A stretch of DNA of 25,848 bases, from the NCBI GenBank assembly GCA_030700195.1, contig JAUYKD010000043.1, forward strand, positions 1 to 25,848, in the 5' to 3' direction. The notes under the pieces were generated by a model. The model made no database searches. It was not told the origin of the DNA and saw only the letters and a list, made by a program, of their open reading frames with translations. Within the stretch, counting starts at the first letter, position 1. The number at the start of each line of letters is the position of its first letter. Source of the stretch: Candidatus Nealsoniibacteriota bacterium. Its GTDB lineage: Bacteria > Patescibacteriota > Minisyncoccia > Minisyncoccales > MHMH01. Positions 6,540-13,966 of this stretch are shown here, piece after piece. Position numbers and translations under genes: made by a program.

Positions 6540-8978
6540 ATGTCAATCATTACTAAAGTTTTTGGAGACGCCAACCAGAAATATATAAAGAAGCTTGGGC
6601 CGCAAGTTGATAAAATTAACGGTCTTGAAAAAATATTTGAGGGTTTTTCCGCTGAGCAGTTAAAAACAAAAACCATTGAACTTAAGGAAAAAATTATTAA
6701 AAGTTCAATTCCACTTGACGATATTCTGCCGGAGGCCTTTGCTTTAGTCAGAGAAGCTGCTAAAAGAACGCTTAGCCAGCGCCATTTTGATGTTCAGCTG
6801 TTTGGAGGGATTGTTTTACACCAGGGAAAAATTGCTGAAATGAAAACAGGAGAAGGAAAAACATTAGCTTCTACTTTGCCAATTTATTTAAATGCTCTTG
6901 AAGGCAAAGGAGTTCATGTGATAACGGTCAACGATTATCTGGCTAAAAGAGACGCTGTTTGGATGGGACAGATTTATTACGCACTAGGATTGTCAGTCGG
7001 ATGTATTGTGCACGATTCGGCTTTTATTTATGATGCTCAGCATAAAGAGGCATTAGATAAGGAACGCGATTTAATCGGCGGTTTTAAAGTAGTGGAAAGT
7101 TATCTGCGGCCTGTTTCAAGAAAAGAGGCGTATGAGGCGGATATTACGTATGGCACCAATAACGAGTTCGGGTTTGATTACTTAAAGGATAATATGGTTT
7201 ATGATATTGTCCAGCAATCCCAAAGAGGGCATAATTTTGCCATTATTGACGAAGTTGACTCCATTTTGATTGACGAAGCCAGAACCCCTTTGATTATTTC
7301 ATCTCCTGATACGGAAAGCTCGAGTTGGTACAGGGATTTTGCCGGGATGATTCCTAAATTAAAAGCAGCAGAAGATTACGAGGTTGATGAAAAAGCCAAG
7401 AGCGTCACTTTAACTGAAAAAGGCATAAATAAAGTAGAGGACATTTTGGGAGCGGGTAATATATATGAAGAGAAAGGCATAAAATATGTTCATCATCTAG
7501 AGCAAGCCTTAAGAGCCGAGGTAATGTTTAAAAAAGACAAGGATTATGTGGTCAAGGACGGTCAGGTAATTATTGTTGATGAATTTACCGGCCGAATGAT
7601 GCCGGGCAGAAGGTGGTCGGGCGGATTGCATCAGGCAATTGAAGCGAAAGAAGGAGTTTTTGTTCAGCCTGAATCCCTGACGCTGGCTTCAATCACTTTT
7701 CAAAACTATTTCAGAATGTACAAAAAAATAGGCGGCATGACCGGTACGGCCGCAACTTCAGCCGAAGAATTTGATAAGGTTTATGGGATTGACGTTGTCA
7801 TTGTCCCGACAAACAAGCCGATGCAAAGAAAAGATTTGCCGGATAAAGTTTATAAAACCCAGACAGGCAAGCTGCAAGCCATGGTCCAGGAAATAAAACA
7901 AAGGCATGAAAAGGGCCAGGCAGTGCTGGTGGGCACAACCTCAATTGAGAAAAACGAATATTTAGGCAAACTTCTTGAGAAAGAAGGCGTGCCCCACCAA
8001 ATTTTAAATGCCAAGCACCACGAGAAAGAAGGAGAGATTATTGCTCAAGCCGGCCGGTCAAGGCAGGTAACCATTGCCACCAACATGGCCGGCCGGGGAG
8101 TAGATATAGTTTTAGGAGGCAATCCTCAAGATAAAGAGGACTTTACTAAGATTGTGACGGCCGGAGGATTGCATGTTATTGGCACTGAAAGACATGAAGC
8201 AAGAAGAATAGACAATCAATTAAGAGGAAGAAGCGGCCGACAGGGAGATCCCGGTTCCTCGCAGTTTTTTCTTTCTTTGGAAGACGATGTTATGCGTATC
8301 TTTGGGGGAGATAAAATAAAATCGTTGATGGGGCTTTTGAAAGTCCCGGAAGACCAGCCGATTGAAGCGGGGATGATTTCTAATGTGATTGAGTCGGCCC
8401 AGTCAAAGATTGAAGGAATGAACTTTGATTTGAGAAAGCATATTTTAGAGTACGATGATGTGATGAACAAGCACAGAGGGGTAATTTATAAAAAAAGAAA
8501 AGAGTTTCTTGAAAAAGCGTCCGCCTTAAGGGCACAAATCATAGAGATGGTTAAGAAAGCAGGGTTTTCGGAAGAGGATTATCAGAAAAGGGAAAAAGAA
8601 GTCGGGGAAGAAAATATGCGCCAGGTAGAGAAAGCGGTTTGTTTGCGAGTTTTAGATATGCTTTGGATGAATCATTTAGAGGATATGGAGGCCTTAAGAG
8701 ATTCAGTTAGGTTAAGGGCTTACGGTCAGAGAGATCCGCTGGTTGAATATAAATCAGAAGGCCATAGAATGTTTCAGCGGCTACTGGCTATGCTTGAATC
8801 AAACATCGCTCAAGCAGTTTTAAAGGCCAATATTACAAAAGAGCCGTCTAAAGCGAGTAAGTCAGCTGTTCCTTCGGTAAAAAGCGAATCTGGGAGGAAT
8901 GATCCCTGTCCATGCGGAGCGACTCATTCAGATGGTCGTCCGATAAAATATAAGCATTGTCATGGGAAGAATGTTTAA
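6540..8978 (+). CDS. secA: preprotein translocase ATPase SecA
   Basis: Motor that drives unfolded preproteins through SecYEG at the cytoplasmic face. The 812-aa protein contains Walker A MKTGEGKT (101-108), the preprotein cross-linking domain after TYGTNNEFGFDYLKDN, Walker B IIDEVDS (D237-E238), MTGTAATSAEEF, NMAGRGVDI and the arginine-finger region QLRGRSGRQGDPG. The C-terminus ends in a zinc-type tail, NDPCPCG...KYKHCHGK, but with 14 residues between CxC and CH instead of the usual 8. A second, canonical-looking tail lies in the same frame just after the stop (see 8979-9065). It heads a Sec gene region with secD and secF downstream. Confidence 0.97.
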   Translation: MSIITKVFGDANQKYIKKLGPQVDKINGLEKIFEGFSAEQLKTKTIELKEKIIKSSIPLDDILPEAFALVREAAKRTLSQRHFDVQLFGGIVLHQGKIAEMKTGEGKTLASTLPIYLNALEGKGVHVITVNDYLAKRDAVWMGQIYYALGLSVGCIVHDSAFIYDAQHKEALDKERDLIGGFKVVESYLRPVSRKEAYEADITYGTNNEFGFDYLKDNMVYDIVQQSQRGHNFAIIDEVDSILIDEARTPLIISSPDTESSSWYRDFAGMIPKLKAAEDYEVDEKAKSVTLTEKGINKVEDILGAGNIYEEKGIKYVHHLEQALRAEVMFKKDKDYVVKDGQVIIVDEFTGRMMPGRRWSGGLHQAIEAKEGVFVQPESLTLASITFQNYFRMYKKIGGMTGTAATSAEEFDKVYGIDVVIVPTNKPMQRKDLPDKVYKTQTGKLQAMVQEIKQRHEKGQAVLVGTTSIEKNEYLGKLLEKEGVPHQILNAKHHEKEGEIIAQAGRSRQVTIATNMAGRGVDIVLGGNPQDKEDFTKIVTAGGLHVIGTERHEARRIDNQLRGRSGRQGDPGSSQFFLSLEDDVMRIFGGDKIKSLMGLLKVPEDQPIEAGMISNVIESAQSKIEGMNFDLRKHILEYDDVMNKHRGVIYKKRKEFLEKASALRAQIIEMVKKAGFSEEDYQKREKEVGEENMRQVEKAVCLRVLDMLWMNHLEDMEALRDSVRLRAYGQRDPLVEYKSEGHRMFQRLLAMLESNIAQAVLKANITKEPSKASKSAVPSVKSESGRNDPCPCGATHSDGRPIKYKHCHGKNV

Positions 8979-9065
8979 ATTATCACTAAGAAGCGGAGTC
9001 TCGCCGAAGCTTTGGCGAAGGCGGACGGTTCAGGTAAAAAATATAAAAAGTGTCACGGAAAATAA
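8979..9065 (+). pseudogene. orphaned second SecA C-terminal tail
   Basis: This segment is in the same reading frame as secA and separated from it only by the TAA at 8976-8978. It reads IITKKRS, then LAEALAKAD (encoded by a palindromic repeat), then GSGKKYKKCHGK and TAA (9063-9065). The last 12 residues are the standard end of a SecA zinc tail that would follow CPCG. The simplest reading is that an insertion or tandem duplication at the CPCG codons gave SecA a new tail and stranded the old one. It is not independently translated as far as I can see. Confidence 0.6.
9001..9018. repeat. TCGCC...GGCGA palindromic repeat at the secA tail
   Basis: An imperfect 18-bp palindrome centred on AAGCTT, followed by AGGCGGAC. 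From memory, similar TCGCC-AAGCTT-GGCGA palindromes are frequent in Parcubacteria assemblies. Here it sits precisely in the segment separating the two SecA tails. Confidence 0.6.
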
Positions 9066-9066
9066 T

Positions 9067-9231
9067 ATGGCCATAAAACCAAAGTGCGACAAATGTAAAA
9101 AAGAATTGAAAGAGTTCGGCGGGATTTTATTAAGTCCGCCGAAGAAAAATATAGTTAAGAAGTTTCACTTATGTAAAAAGTGTTACTGCGAATTTGAGCG
9201 TGTTTTAGAAAAGAAATGGAAAAAATATTGA
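9067..9231 (+). CDS. 54-residue zinc-ribbon protein
   Basis: Small basic protein with two CxxC knuckles (CDKC at 7-10, CKKC at 36-39) separated by 25 residues, the pattern of a treble-clef or ribbon zinc site. A longer frame from 8962 would read through the secA end and the palindrome, so I chose ATG 9067, two bases after the stranded SecA-tail stop. There is no Shine-Dalgarno apart from CACGGA. Function unknown; location after secA may be incidental. Confidence 0.7.
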   Translation: MAIKPKCDKCKKELKEFGGILLSPPKKNIVKKFHLCKKCYCEFERVLEKKWKKY

Positions 9232-9263
9232 CGAAGAAAAGGAACGATGTGGAACCTATTTGA

Positions 9264-9291
9264 TTGACAATTGGATTAAATAAGTTATAAA
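9264..9291 (+). promoter_or_regulatory. secD promoter implying a leaderless mRNA
   Basis: TTGACA at 9264-9269, 16 bp, and TATAAA at 9286-9291. The ATG of secD begins at 9300, so a start about 7 nt after the -10 would leave 0-2 nt of leader. Confidence 0.65.
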
Positions 9292-9299
9292 ATTAAAGA

Positions 9300-10622
9300 A
9301 TGTTAAAAAGTAATCTTTATACAACAATTGTTGTTATTTTTATTTTAGCTTTTTTAGCCGGTAACTTTTGTTTTCCTCAATTTTTAAAATTGGGATTTTT
9401 ACCGGATATTCCTTTTAAACTCGGACTTGATTTACAGGGAGGAACCCATCTTGTTTATGAAGCGGATATGTCCGGCATTGAAAAAGCCGAACAACAATCA
9501 TCTATCCAGGGGTTAAGAGACGTCATTGAAAGAAGAGTTAATCTTTTTGGAGTCAGAGAGCCGATTGTTCAAACTCAGGAAGCAGGGGAACATTATCGTT
9601 TAATTGTGGAGTTAGCCGGTGTTCAAGATTCGGCTGAGGCGATTAAAATGATAGGGGAAACTCCCTTTTTGGAATTTAAAGAGCAGGCGGAGAATTACGA
9701 TGAAATTATAGAAGCTAATTCAAAAGCCGCTTCTTCCGGGGCGGAAGAAACCGAGCTTCAGGATCCTTTTATTTCTACTCTTTTGACCGGAAAATATCTA
9801 AAGAAAGCAGAAATTGATTTTGACAATTCTACTTATAAGCCCATGGTTTTATTGCAGTTTGATAGCGAGGGCGCGAAACTTTTTGAAGAGCTGACTTTTA
9901 AAAATATTGGCAAGCCCTTAGCTATATATATTGATGGTATTCCGATTTCTGTGCCGATTGTTCAAGAAGTTATATCTCAAGGCAGAGCTCAAATTAGCGG
10001 AAGTTTTAATATTGAAGAAGCAAAAACTTTGGCCAGGAACTTAAATGCCGGAGCTTTACCGGTGCCGATTAATTTAATTTCTCAGCAAAACGTAGGGCCG
10101 ACGCTCGGTGAAATTTCTCTGCAAAAATCTTTAAAAGCCGGAATGTTCGGCCTGCTGGCTGTTATTTTATTTCTGATAATCTTTTATAGATTGCCGGGCC
10201 TTTTGGCTTCTTTGGCTCTTGTCATATATGTATGTTTTGCTTTAGCTCTGTTTAAATTAATCTCAGTAACTTTAACGCTGGCCGGAATCGGCGGATTCAT
10301 ACTTTCAATCGGTATGGCCATCGACGCTAATATTTTGATTTTTTCCAGGATGAAAGAAGAATTGAAAAACGGAAAACCTTTTGCCTTTTCAGTGGAGGAA
10401 GGATTTAAAAGAGCTTGGCCGGCTATTCGGGACGGCAATATGACTACTTTGATAGTTGCTTTGATTTTGTTTGGTTTTGGAACGAGTTTTGTCAAAGGGT
10501 TTGCTTTAACTTTGAGTATTGGTATTATATTAAGCATGTTTTCAGCAATTATTATTAGCAAGAACTTTCTTAGGTGTTTTGTCGGCACAAAACTTGAGAG
10601 AGTTAAAATATTATGGCAATGA
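9300..10622 (+). CDS. secD: protein translocase subunit SecD
   Basis: Membrane subunit of the SecDF complex that uses proton motive force to help pull preproteins out of SecYEG. The 440 residues comprise TM1 (about 6-25), the LGLDLQGGTHLVYEAD motif (41-56), a large extracytoplasmic P1 domain with a ferredoxin-like segment (GLRDVIERRVNLFGVREPIVQ), and a C-terminal block of five TM helices beginning after VGPTLGEISLQKSL. The AGIGGFILSIGMAIDANILIFSR segment is the conserved TM4 motif. The stop TGA (10620-10622) abuts the left arm of repeat D, so the gene ends exactly at the element. secF, normally next, is displaced by metK. Confidence 0.96.
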   Translation: MLKSNLYTTIVVIFILAFLAGNFCFPQFLKLGFLPDIPFKLGLDLQGGTHLVYEADMSGIEKAEQQSSIQGLRDVIERRVNLFGVREPIVQTQEAGEHYRLIVELAGVQDSAEAIKMIGETPFLEFKEQAENYDEIIEANSKAASSGAEETELQDPFISTLLTGKYLKKAEIDFDNSTYKPMVLLQFDSEGAKLFEELTFKNIGKPLAIYIDGIPISVPIVQEVISQGRAQISGSFNIEEAKTLARNLNAGALPVPINLISQQNVGPTLGEISLQKSLKAGMFGLLAVILFLIIFYRLPGLLASLALVIYVCFALALFKLISVTLTLAGIGGFILSIGMAIDANILIFSRMKEELKNGKPFAFSVEEGFKRAWPAIRDGNMTTLIVALILFGFGTSFVKGFALTLSIGIILSMFSAIIISKNFLRCFVGTKLERVKILWQ

Positions 10623-10757
10623 ACCCCGTTAGAAGTCTTTCAATAAAAATTTTAAAAAGAAAATTTTTATTTTATAAATTAATAATGTTAATTAACAAAA
10701 AATAACCATGAATAATAAAGAAAAACCTATATTAGAAAAAACAACTTCTAACGGGGT
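10623..10757 (+). repeat. copy D of the element, between secD and metK
   Basis: The left arm ACCCCGTTAGAAGTCT (10623-10638) is identical to those of B and C. The right arm ACTTCTAACGGGGT (10744-10757) matches 14 of the 16 bases. Total length is 135 bp, against 134 in B and C. The interior has a perfect AATAAAAATTTT/AAAATTTTTATT hairpin at the same place as the hairpins of B and C, but the rest is unrelated AT-rich sequence. No confident promoter with the 16-bp spacing is present; TATATT near 10732 is the best -10. The GTG of metK overlaps the right end. Confidence 0.8.
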
Positions 10758-11922
10758 GAAAAAATATTTCTTTACGTCAGAGTCAGTAACCGAAGGTCAC
10801 CCCGATAAAGTCTCAGATCAAATATCAGACGCTATCTACGATGAAATGTTAAGACAAGACCCGGACGCCCATGCCGGTATTGAGTGTTTTTGCACAACCG
10901 GTCTTGTTTTAGTTGGCGGAGAAGCTAGGACAACCGCTTACGTTGATATACAAAAGACGGTCAGAAGAGTTCTTCAGGAGATTGGCTACGATAAGCCGGA
11001 ATACGGCTTTTGCGCGGATGCTGTAGGAGTAATAGTCACCTTGCACGAACAATCTCCGGACATTGCCCAGGGGGTTGATGAAGGAAAAGGGGAATTTAAA
11101 GAGCAGGGGGCCGGAGATCAGGGTCTTATGTTCGGCTATGCTACTAATGAGACAGAAGAATTAATGCCTTTGCCTCTTGTGCTGGCGCATAAATTAACCA
11201 TGAAGTTGGCTGAAGTAAGAAAACAAGGAGTTTTGCCTTATTTGAGGCCTGATGGTAAATCGCAAGTCACAGTAGAATATGAAAACGGCAAAGCCAAAAG
11301 AGTGGATACCGTGGTTATTGCCGCGCACCATTCAGCTGATGTTAGTATGGAAAAACTAAGAAGCGATATCAAAGAATACGTTATTAAGCCGGTGGTCGGC
11401 AGTTTGACTGATGAAGGAACTAAGTATTTTATTAATTCAACCGGTAAGTTTATTTTAGGAGGTCCTCCGGCTGATGCAGGACTGACGGGCAGAAAAATCA
11501 TTGTTGATACTTATGGCGGATATGGAGCGCACGGGGGAGGGTGCTTTTCAGGAAAATGCGTAAGTAAAGTTGACCGGTCGGGCGCTTATATGGCTCGTTA
11601 TGCTGCCAAAAATATCGTAGCTTCCGGCTTGGCTGATAAATGCGAACTGCAGGTTGCTTATTCAATCGGCGTGGCTCAACCCGTATCAATTCTTGTTGAC
11701 ACTCAAGGAACCGGCAAAATTCCCGATGAAGAAATAGAGGAAATCGTCAAGAAAGTTTTTGATTTCAGGCCCAAGCAGATTATTGATAATCTTAATTTGA
11801 AAAGGCCGATTTATCAAAAGACAGCTTGCTACGGCCATTTTGGCCGAAATGATGCAGATTTCACTTGGGAGAAAACCGACAAAGTGGAAGAAATAAAGAA
11901 ACATGCAAATAAACCCCGTTAG
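10756..11922 (+). CDS. metK: S-adenosylmethionine synthetase
   Basis: Makes S-adenosylmethionine from methionine and ATP in the cytoplasm. From GTG 10756 the protein is 388 aa, the normal family length, and opens with KKYFFTSESVTEGHPDK exactly as MetK proteins do. Further signatures are GEARTTAYVD, GAGDQGLMFGYA, DAGLTGRKIIVDTYGGYGAHGGG and KVDRSGAYMARY. A longer start at ATG 10708 would add 16 residues including translated repeat (TTSNGV) and is less likely, though not excluded. The stop TAG (11920-11922) lies inside the left arm of repeat B. metK thus starts in one repeat copy and ends in another, sitting as a cassette between secD and secF. Confidence 0.95.
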   Translation: MKKYFFTSESVTEGHPDKVSDQISDAIYDEMLRQDPDAHAGIECFCTTGLVLVGGEARTTAYVDIQKTVRRVLQEIGYDKPEYGFCADAVGVIVTLHEQSPDIAQGVDEGKGEFKEQGAGDQGLMFGYATNETEELMPLPLVLAHKLTMKLAEVRKQGVLPYLRPDGKSQVTVEYENGKAKRVDTVVIAAHHSADVSMEKLRSDIKEYVIKPVVGSLTDEGTKYFINSTGKFILGGPPADAGLTGRKIIVDTYGGYGAHGGGCFSGKCVSKVDRSGAYMARYAAKNIVASGLADKCELQVAYSIGVAQPVSILVDTQGTGKIPDEEIEEIVKKVFDFRPKQIIDNLNLKRPIYQKTACYGHFGRNDADFTWEKTDKVEEIKKHANKPR

Positions 11923-12046
11923 AAGTCTTGGGCAGGAAAAATTTAATTTAAATTTTTCCTGCAAGGCAATGACGGAGGGTATAACTAAAAACAAAGGTCT
12001 ATCTGAAATTAGCTTTATGCTATATAAGACAGACTTCTAACGGGGT
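11913..12046 (+). repeat. copy B of the element, between metK and secF
   Basis: Perfect 16-bp terminal inverted repeats (11913-11928 and 12031-12046), 134 bp in total. Inside is a 13-bp hairpin GCAGGAAAAATTT / AAATTTTTCCTGC (11932-11944 / 11950-11962), which could end upstream transcription. Next come a GGAGGGTATAA segment and a promoter CTATCT (11999-12004), 16 bp, TATATA (12021-12026). GTCTATCT near 11997 can pair with AGACAGAC near 12027 to fold the promoter region. The element contributes the stop codon of metK and the first two bases of the secF start codon. Confidence 0.85.
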
Positions 12047-12920
12047 GAACTTTCTTAAGTACAAATACGTTTACTTCGTATTTTCTGGAATACTGGTTTT
12101 AGCCAGCATTGTTTTTTTGTTTGTTTTTGGTTTGAATTTGGGAATTGATTTTACCGGCGGCAGTATTTTAGAGATTGAATATTTGACAGCCAGGCCGTTG
12201 AACGAAGAAATTAAACAGAGGGTGGCTGATTTGGATCTGGGCAGTATTTCCGTGCAGTCCATCGGAGAAAATGGAATAATCATCCGGATGAAAGATATCC
12301 CGGAAAACATTCATCAAGAACTTGTCAGGAAATTGTCAGAGGGTCATGAGATTGAAGAACAACGTTTTGAATCAATCGGGCCGACCATCGGCCAAGAACT
12401 CAAAGACAAAACAAAAGTGCTGATTCTGGTGGCTCTTTTTTCTATTGTTTTATATATTGCTTTCAGTTTCCGCAAGGTTCACCGGCCAGTTAGTTCTTGG
12501 CAATATGGCTTAGTTGCTTTAATAGCTCTTTTCCATGACGTGCTTTTGCCTTTGGCTGTTTTTTCTATTTTAGGCAAGCTGTATGGAGTTCAAATAACTA
12601 TTCCGGTTGTAGCCGCTCTTTTAACTATTTTGGGCTATTCAATCAACAATACGGTTGTTGTCTTTGATAGAATAAGAGAAAACCTTATTCAAAAAACAGC
12701 CGGCACTTTTGAAGAAACGATAAATATAAGCTTAAATCAAACATTGAGCCGCTGTATTAATACTTCTTTGACAACCTTATTGGCCCTGTTCGCCATATTC
12801 TTTTTTGGCGGCAGCACTTTGCGGTATTTTTCTTTAACGTTAATAATCGGCATTATGGCCGGAACGTATTCTTCAATCTTTTTAGCCAGTCCCTTGCTCG
12901 TTTTGAGAAATAGAAGTTGA
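12045..12920 (+). CDS. secF: protein translocase subunit SecF
   Basis: Partner of SecD. The 291-aa protein contains TM1 (VYFVFSGILVLASIVFLFVFG), the LGIDFTGGSILEIEY motif, and after the small periplasmic domain five TM helices starting at IGPTIGQELKDK. The conserved TM4 segment reads ILGYSINNTVVVFDRIRENL. The GTG start at 12045 overlaps the right arm of repeat B; the protein begins VNFLKYKYVYF, a normal SecF N-terminus. There is no usable Shine-Dalgarno (GGGG abuts the GTG). The leader from the element promoter would be ~12 nt. It is probably expressed from element B independently of secD. Confidence 0.95.
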   Translation: MNFLKYKYVYFVFSGILVLASIVFLFVFGLNLGIDFTGGSILEIEYLTARPLNEEIKQRVADLDLGSISVQSIGENGIIIRMKDIPENIHQELVRKLSEGHEIEEQRFESIGPTIGQELKDKTKVLILVALFSIVLYIAFSFRKVHRPVSSWQYGLVALIALFHDVLLPLAVFSILGKLYGVQITIPVVAALLTILGYSINNTVVVFDRIRENLIQKTAGTFEETINISLNQTLSRCINTSLTTLLALFAIFFFGGSTLRYFSLTLIIGIMAGTYSSIFLASPLLVLRNRS

Positions 12921-12945
12921 CAAGATAAAGAATATATGCTTAAAT
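12917..12945 (+). promoter_or_regulatory. promoter for the sigma-like gene
   Basis: TTGACA (12917-12922, overlapping the secF stop), 17 bp, then TTAAAT (12940-12945) preceded by TGC, an extended -10 motif. The next ATG is at 12956 with GAGGAAG just before it, one of the few Shine-Dalgarno-like sequences in the window. Confidence 0.5.
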
Positions 12946-12955
12946 AGAGGAAGAT

Positions 12956-13930
12956 ATGAAGCTGAATTTTCAATCAATTTGCCAAGGAATTCTTTTCCGT
13001 GATTTATCCGGCAGGACAAAAGATGTCGTTAGCCGGCGTTTTGGGCTTGCCCGCCTGGGGCGGGTTAAAGGAGAAAAACAGACGCTAGAAACAATAGGGA
13101 CTCAATACGGCATAACCAGAGAAAGGGTTCGTCAAATTGAGAACGACGGAATAAAAAGATTAAAAAAAACAATCCAGTCCCCGGAATGCCAGAATGTTTT
13201 TCAGGACTTTGTTAAAGAGCTTAAAAATTCTGGCGGTCTGAAAAAAGAAGATGTTTTCCTTTGTCAGTTTGGCGGAGAAAAATTTCAAAACCACGTTTTC
13301 TTTTTATTGACTCTGGCTGAACCGTTCCAAAGGTTTAGAGAAACAAAAGATTTCCACGCCCTTTGGGCCATTAATAATAATTCAATTAATATTGCTCAGC
13401 AATCCATTGATAGTTTTACGGCCGAGCTTAAAAATAAAAAACAATTGCTTACTCTGCCCAGAGGAATTCTATCTTCTCATATCGAGATTTCCAAAAACAT
13501 TTTAAAGAATCCGGAGGGGTTTTATGGCCTTAAAGACTGGCCCGAAGTTAATCCTAAGGGAGTTAAGGATAAGTCCTATATTGTGCTGAAAAAAGCTGAA
13601 AAGCCGCTTCACTTCGTTGAAATATCCAAACTTGTCGGCCAAGATGCTTTGTGCCAGACCGTGCATAATGAGCTTATAAAAGATCCCAGATTTGTTCTGG
13701 TTGGCCGAGGGCTTTATGCTTTGAAAGAGTGGGGTTATCAATCCGGCATAGTTAAAGAGGTGATTTCAGAGATACTGAAATCTTCAAAAGGGCCCTTAGA
13801 AAAAGAAACCGTAATTGAAGAGGTGCTCAAGCAGCGCTATGTTAAGCCAAGCACTGTTTTACTGAATCTTCAGAATAAGAAGTATTTTTTGAGGAATCCG
13901 GATGGCCAATACAGCTTAAGGGAGGCCTAA
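12956..13930 (+). CDS. sigma-70 region 4 domain fused to winged-helix (HARE-HTH/RpoE-delta-like) domains
   Basis: The 324-aa protein begins with a helix-turn-helix matching sigma region 4.2 (TLETIGTQYGITRERVRQIENDGIKRLKK, residues about 43-71, with RRFGL before it), but no region 2 or 3 is present. Residues about 205-260 (SYIVLKKAEKPLHFVEISKLV ... DPRFVLVGRGLYALKEWG) resemble the HARE-HTH winged helix found in the RNA polymerase delta subunit. A second, shorter winged-helix-like unit may follow (about 262-322). It therefore looks like a transcription-machinery accessory factor or DNA-binding regulator rather than a full sigma factor. A GC-rich palindrome is inserted in frame at residues 32-37. 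Confidence 0.75.
   Translation: MKLNFQSICQGILFRDLSGRTKDVVSRRFGLARLGRVKGEKQTLETIGTQYGITRERVRQIENDGIKRLKKTIQSPECQNVFQDFVKELKNSGGLKKEDVFLCQFGGEKFQNHVFFLLTLAEPFQRFRETKDFHALWAINNNSINIAQQSIDSFTAELKNKKQLLTLPRGILSSHIEISKNILKNPEGFYGLKDWPEVNPKGVKDKSYIVLKKAEKPLHFVEISKLVGQDALCQTVHNELIKDPRFVLVGRGLYALKEWGYQSGIVKEVISEILKSSKGPLEKETVIEEVLKQRYVKPSTVLLNLQNKKYFLRNPDGQYSLREA
13050..13064. repeat. GC-rich palindrome inserted in frame inside the sigma-like gene
   Basis: CCCGCC-TGG-GGCGGG (15 nt, a 6-bp stem with a 3-nt loop) spans codons 32-37 (ARLGRV). It falls in the loop between RRFGL and KQTLE. Sigma factors usually have about 7 residues there, and this protein has 12. The extra 5 residues equal the 15 nt of the palindrome. 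Confidence 0.6.
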
Positions 13931-13966
13931 TAAAAATTAAGAGAATTTTAACAAAGTTATTTATCT

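Noticed and set aside
8962..9066. Longer start for the zinc-ribbon gene
   Set aside because: The extension translates the secA end, a palindromic repeat and the stranded SecA tail out of frame.
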